Assembly (NCBI GenBank): GCA_012026855.1 | Contig: VEOV01000030.1 | Coordinates: forward strand, 1-6,233 | Length of the DNA stretch: 6,233 nt | Reading direction: 5' to 3' | Source of the DNA: Geobacter sp. | GTDB lineage: Bacteria > Desulfobacterota > Desulfuromonadia > Geobacterales > DSM-12255 | In this document: positions 4,357-6,233 of the stretch, piece after piece | Numbering within the stretch: the first letter of the stretch is position 1 | Layout of the letters: each line of letters begins with the position of its first letter | Notes under the pieces: model-generated | Seen by the model: the letters and a program-made list of their open reading frames with translations, nothing else | The model's database searches: none | What the model was told of the DNA's origin: nothing | Translations under genes and position numbers: made by a program

Positions 4357-6233
4357 ATGGCAGTATCGCGAAGAGACTTCTTCAAGCTCTCCGGTTCCGG
4401 TATGGCGGCGGTCACCCTGGGACTAAACCTTGCGCCTGTTGAGGCCAAGGCCGATGAACTTAGCATCCGCCACGCCAAGGAGACGACGACAATCTGTCCC
4501 TACTGCTCTGTCGGCTGCGGCATGATCGTTCATACCCAAGGGGGGAACATCATCAATGCCGAAGGCGATCCAGATCACCCGATCAGTGAAGGGTCGCTCT
4601 GCCCCAAAGGATCGTCGGTCTTCCAGCTGCGCGACAATAAGGCGCGGATAACCAAACCGCTCTACCGCGCCTCCGGCGCCGATCAGTGGCAGGAAGTCTC
4701 TTGGGACTGGGCCCTGGACGAGATTGCCAAGAAGACCAAGGCCACTCGCGATGCAACCTTCCTGGAGACCAGCAAAATCAAGGTCAAGGAGAAGGTGGGC
4801 GCCGTGGAGGTTGAAAAGGAGATCCTGGCCGAAGTGAACCGCACCATGGGGATCGCCTCGGTGGGGAGCGCGGCTCTGGACAACGAAGAGTGCTATCTGT
4901 ACCAAAAATTCCTGAGGGGGTTAGGCCTGGTCTATATAGAACACCAGGCCCGCATTTGACACAGCGCAACTGTGGCGGCTCTGGCAGAGTCGTTTGGACG
5001 CGGTGCAATGACGAACCACTGGATTGATTTTAAGAATGCCGATGTAATCCTCATCATGGGGGCCAACCCCGCCGAAAACCATCCCGTCTCCTTTCGCTGG
5101 ATCATGAAGGCCAAGGACGCCGGCGCCAAGGTGATCTGCGTCGACCCACGCTTTACCAGGAGCGCTGCCAAGGCCGATCTCTACGCGCCGCTGCGCTCGG
5201 GCACCGACATCGCCTTCCTCGGCGGCATGATCAACTACATCCTGCAGCACCGGCTCTACTTCGAGCAGTACGTGCGGGACTACACCAACGCCTCCTACCT
5301 GGTGGACCCGAAATTCAAGCTGCCGGGTGACCTGGGCGGGCTCTTCTCCGGTTATGACCCGAAAAAACGGAGCTATGATCCCAAAGCCTGGTCGTTCCAG
5401 AAGAACCCTGACGACAGCATCAAAAAAGACCCGACGCTGAAGAATCCCAATACGGTCTTCCAGCTGCTGAAGAAACACTACTCCCGCTACACGCCGGAAA
5501 TGGTCGCTAAAATCACCGGTACACCAAAGGAGAAGCTTGTCGAGGTCTACCAGCTCTACGCCTCTACCGGCAAGCCGGAGCGGTCCGGAACGTCCCTCTA
5601 CGCCATGGGCTGGACCCAGCATACCGTCGGCACCCAGAACATCCGGGCCATGTCCATTGTCCAGCTGCTTCTGGGTAATATGGGGGTGGCCGGTGGCGGC
5701 ATCAACGCCCTGAGGGGCGAATCCAATGTTCAGGGCTCGACGGACCACGGTCTCCTCTTCCATATTCTTCCCGGCTATTTGCCGGTGCCGACCGCGGATC
5801 TCCCTGATACGGCCGCCTACATCGAGAAGTACACCCCCAAGACCAAGGACCCCCAGAGCGCCAACTGGTGGGGTAACCGGAACAAGTATCTGGTCAGCTA
5901 TCTGAAGGCGATCTACGGAGCCAACGCCACCAAAGAGAATGACTTTGCCTACGACCTGCTCCCCAAGCTGGATCCAGGGATGAATTGCTCCTGGCTGATG
6001 ATCTTCGACAACATGATCAAGGGGAAGTTCAAGGGCTTTTACGCCTGGGGGCAGAACCCGGCCTGTTCCGGCGCCAACTCCAACAAGGTACGCAATGCCC
6101 TCACCAAGCTCGACTGGATGGTGACGGTCAATCTGTTTGACAACGAGACTGCCTCCTTCTGGAAGGGGCCGGGGATGGACCCCAAGCAGGGCAAGACCGA
6201 GGTCTTCTTGTTGCCGGCCGCGGCCGCCTTCGA
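4357..6233 (+). CDS. Formate dehydrogenase catalytic (alpha) subunit, selenocysteine-containing, twin-arginine exported; 3' end outside window
   Basis: The first 625 residues of an FdnG/FdhA-type molybdopterin (or tungstopterin) oxidoreductase that oxidises formate to CO2. Family members run to about 1000 residues. Export is shown by a twin-arginine signal, SRRDFFK (4-10), then a hydrophobic stretch and a likely AKA cleavage site near 30-32, placing it outside the cytoplasmic membrane. The 4Fe-4S ligands are C47, C50, C54 and C82 (Cys-x2-Cys-x3-Cys-x27-Cys). Codon 201 (4957-4959) is TGA, in EHQARI-Sec-HSATVAAL, matching the selenocysteine of E. coli FdnG; the frame then stays open to the edge. 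Later landmarks are GRGAMTNHW (214-222), LIMGANPAENHP (232-243), VDPRFTRSA (262-270), GWTQHTVGTQN (418-428), GNMGVAGGGINALRGESNVQGS (440-461) and WGQNPA (564-569). ATG 4357 follows AAAAGGAGG by seven bases; an in-frame ATG at 4255 lies inside the structured leader and is rejected. Confidence 0.95.
4957..4959 (+). other. Selenocysteine codon (UGA) of formate dehydrogenase
   Basis: The TGA sits between EHQARI and HSATVAAL, exactly where formate dehydrogenases of the FdnG type carry selenocysteine next to His. Homology continues on both sides in the same frame, so this is recoding and not a broken gene. It implies that the organism has SelA/SelB/SelC/SelD functions elsewhere. Confidence 0.95.
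4960..4991 (+). promoter_or_regulatory. Probable bacterial SECIS element, immediately after the UGA
   Basis: SelB needs a stem-loop starting about ten bases after the UGA. Here CTG (4970-4972) can pair with CAG (4985-4987), with an unpaired T4973 and the loop GGCTCT (4977-4982). This parallels the E. coli fdhF layout of a bulged U and an AGGUCU loop, at similar spacing. The inner pairs are imperfect, and an overlapping hairpin GGCTCT/AGAGTC (4977-4982 with 4986-4991) competes. The element must exist here; its exact fold is uncertain. Confidence 0.5.

Noticed and set aside
4161..4442. 93-codon + strand open frame crossing the leader into the formate dehydrogenase gene
   Set aside because: It runs through the structured leader in a different frame from the dehydrogenase, has a basic low-complexity composition, and lacks a ribosome-binding site.
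4357..4959. Truncated formate dehydrogenase pseudogene
   Set aside because: The only stop is the conserved selenocysteine UGA; the frame and family motifs continue without further stops to the window edge.
4921..5763. 280-codon open frame on the - strand opposite formate dehydrogenase
   Set aside because: It is a shadow of the conserved + strand frame and has no recognisable domain.

Overview
The window looks like a chromosomal segment of a Geobacter-type bacterium (order Geobacterales / Desulfuromonadia). This is inferred from moderately high G+C genes, a PyrK/PyrD (class 1B) dihydroorotate dehydrogenase pair, and a twin-arginine-exported, selenocysteine-containing formate dehydrogenase. 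No rRNA or other taxonomic marker is present, so the assignment is an inference. There is no sign of a mobile element, CRISPR array, tRNA or rRNA gene. All real genes lie on the + strand.

Layout. (1) Bases 2-124 are the last 40 codons of a cupin-domain protein, possibly an HTH/cupin regulator whose beginning lies outside the window. (2) A 124-bp gap holds a good sigma70-like promoter (188-216) and a ribosome-binding site. (3) An apparent operon of four tightly spaced genes follows: pyrK (249-1064), pyrD (1068-1985), a two-TM potassium channel with a cytoplasmic RCK/TrkA domain (2006-3004), and an inner-membrane protein with two nucleoside-recognition ('Gate') domains (3043-3981). PyrK and PyrD together form the NAD-linked dihydroorotate dehydrogenase of pyrimidine synthesis. 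The two membrane-protein genes have no obvious biochemical link to it but share its transcription unit as far as can be seen. (4) A 375-bp gene-free stretch (3982-4356) carries two promoter candidates and a highly structured leader. (5) The gene for the catalytic subunit of a formate dehydrogenase starts at 4357 and runs off the right edge. Its codon 201 is an in-frame TGA, read as selenocysteine, so a naive gene finder would cut it off at 4959.

The most interesting points are these. First, PyrD has Tyr (codon 1461-1463) where class 1 enzymes have their catalytic Cys, although every other recognisable motif is intact. Second, the leader in front of the formate dehydrogenase gene looks like a molybdenum/tungsten-cofactor-type riboswitch. 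It contains a perfect 9-base anti-Shine-Dalgarno (4290-4298) that can pair either with the Shine-Dalgarno (4341-4349) or with an intervening anti-anti-SD segment (4301-4307). If so, the cell makes this costly molybdopterin selenoprotein according to cofactor supply. These are readings of the sequence by eye. No alignment, covariance or folding program was run.
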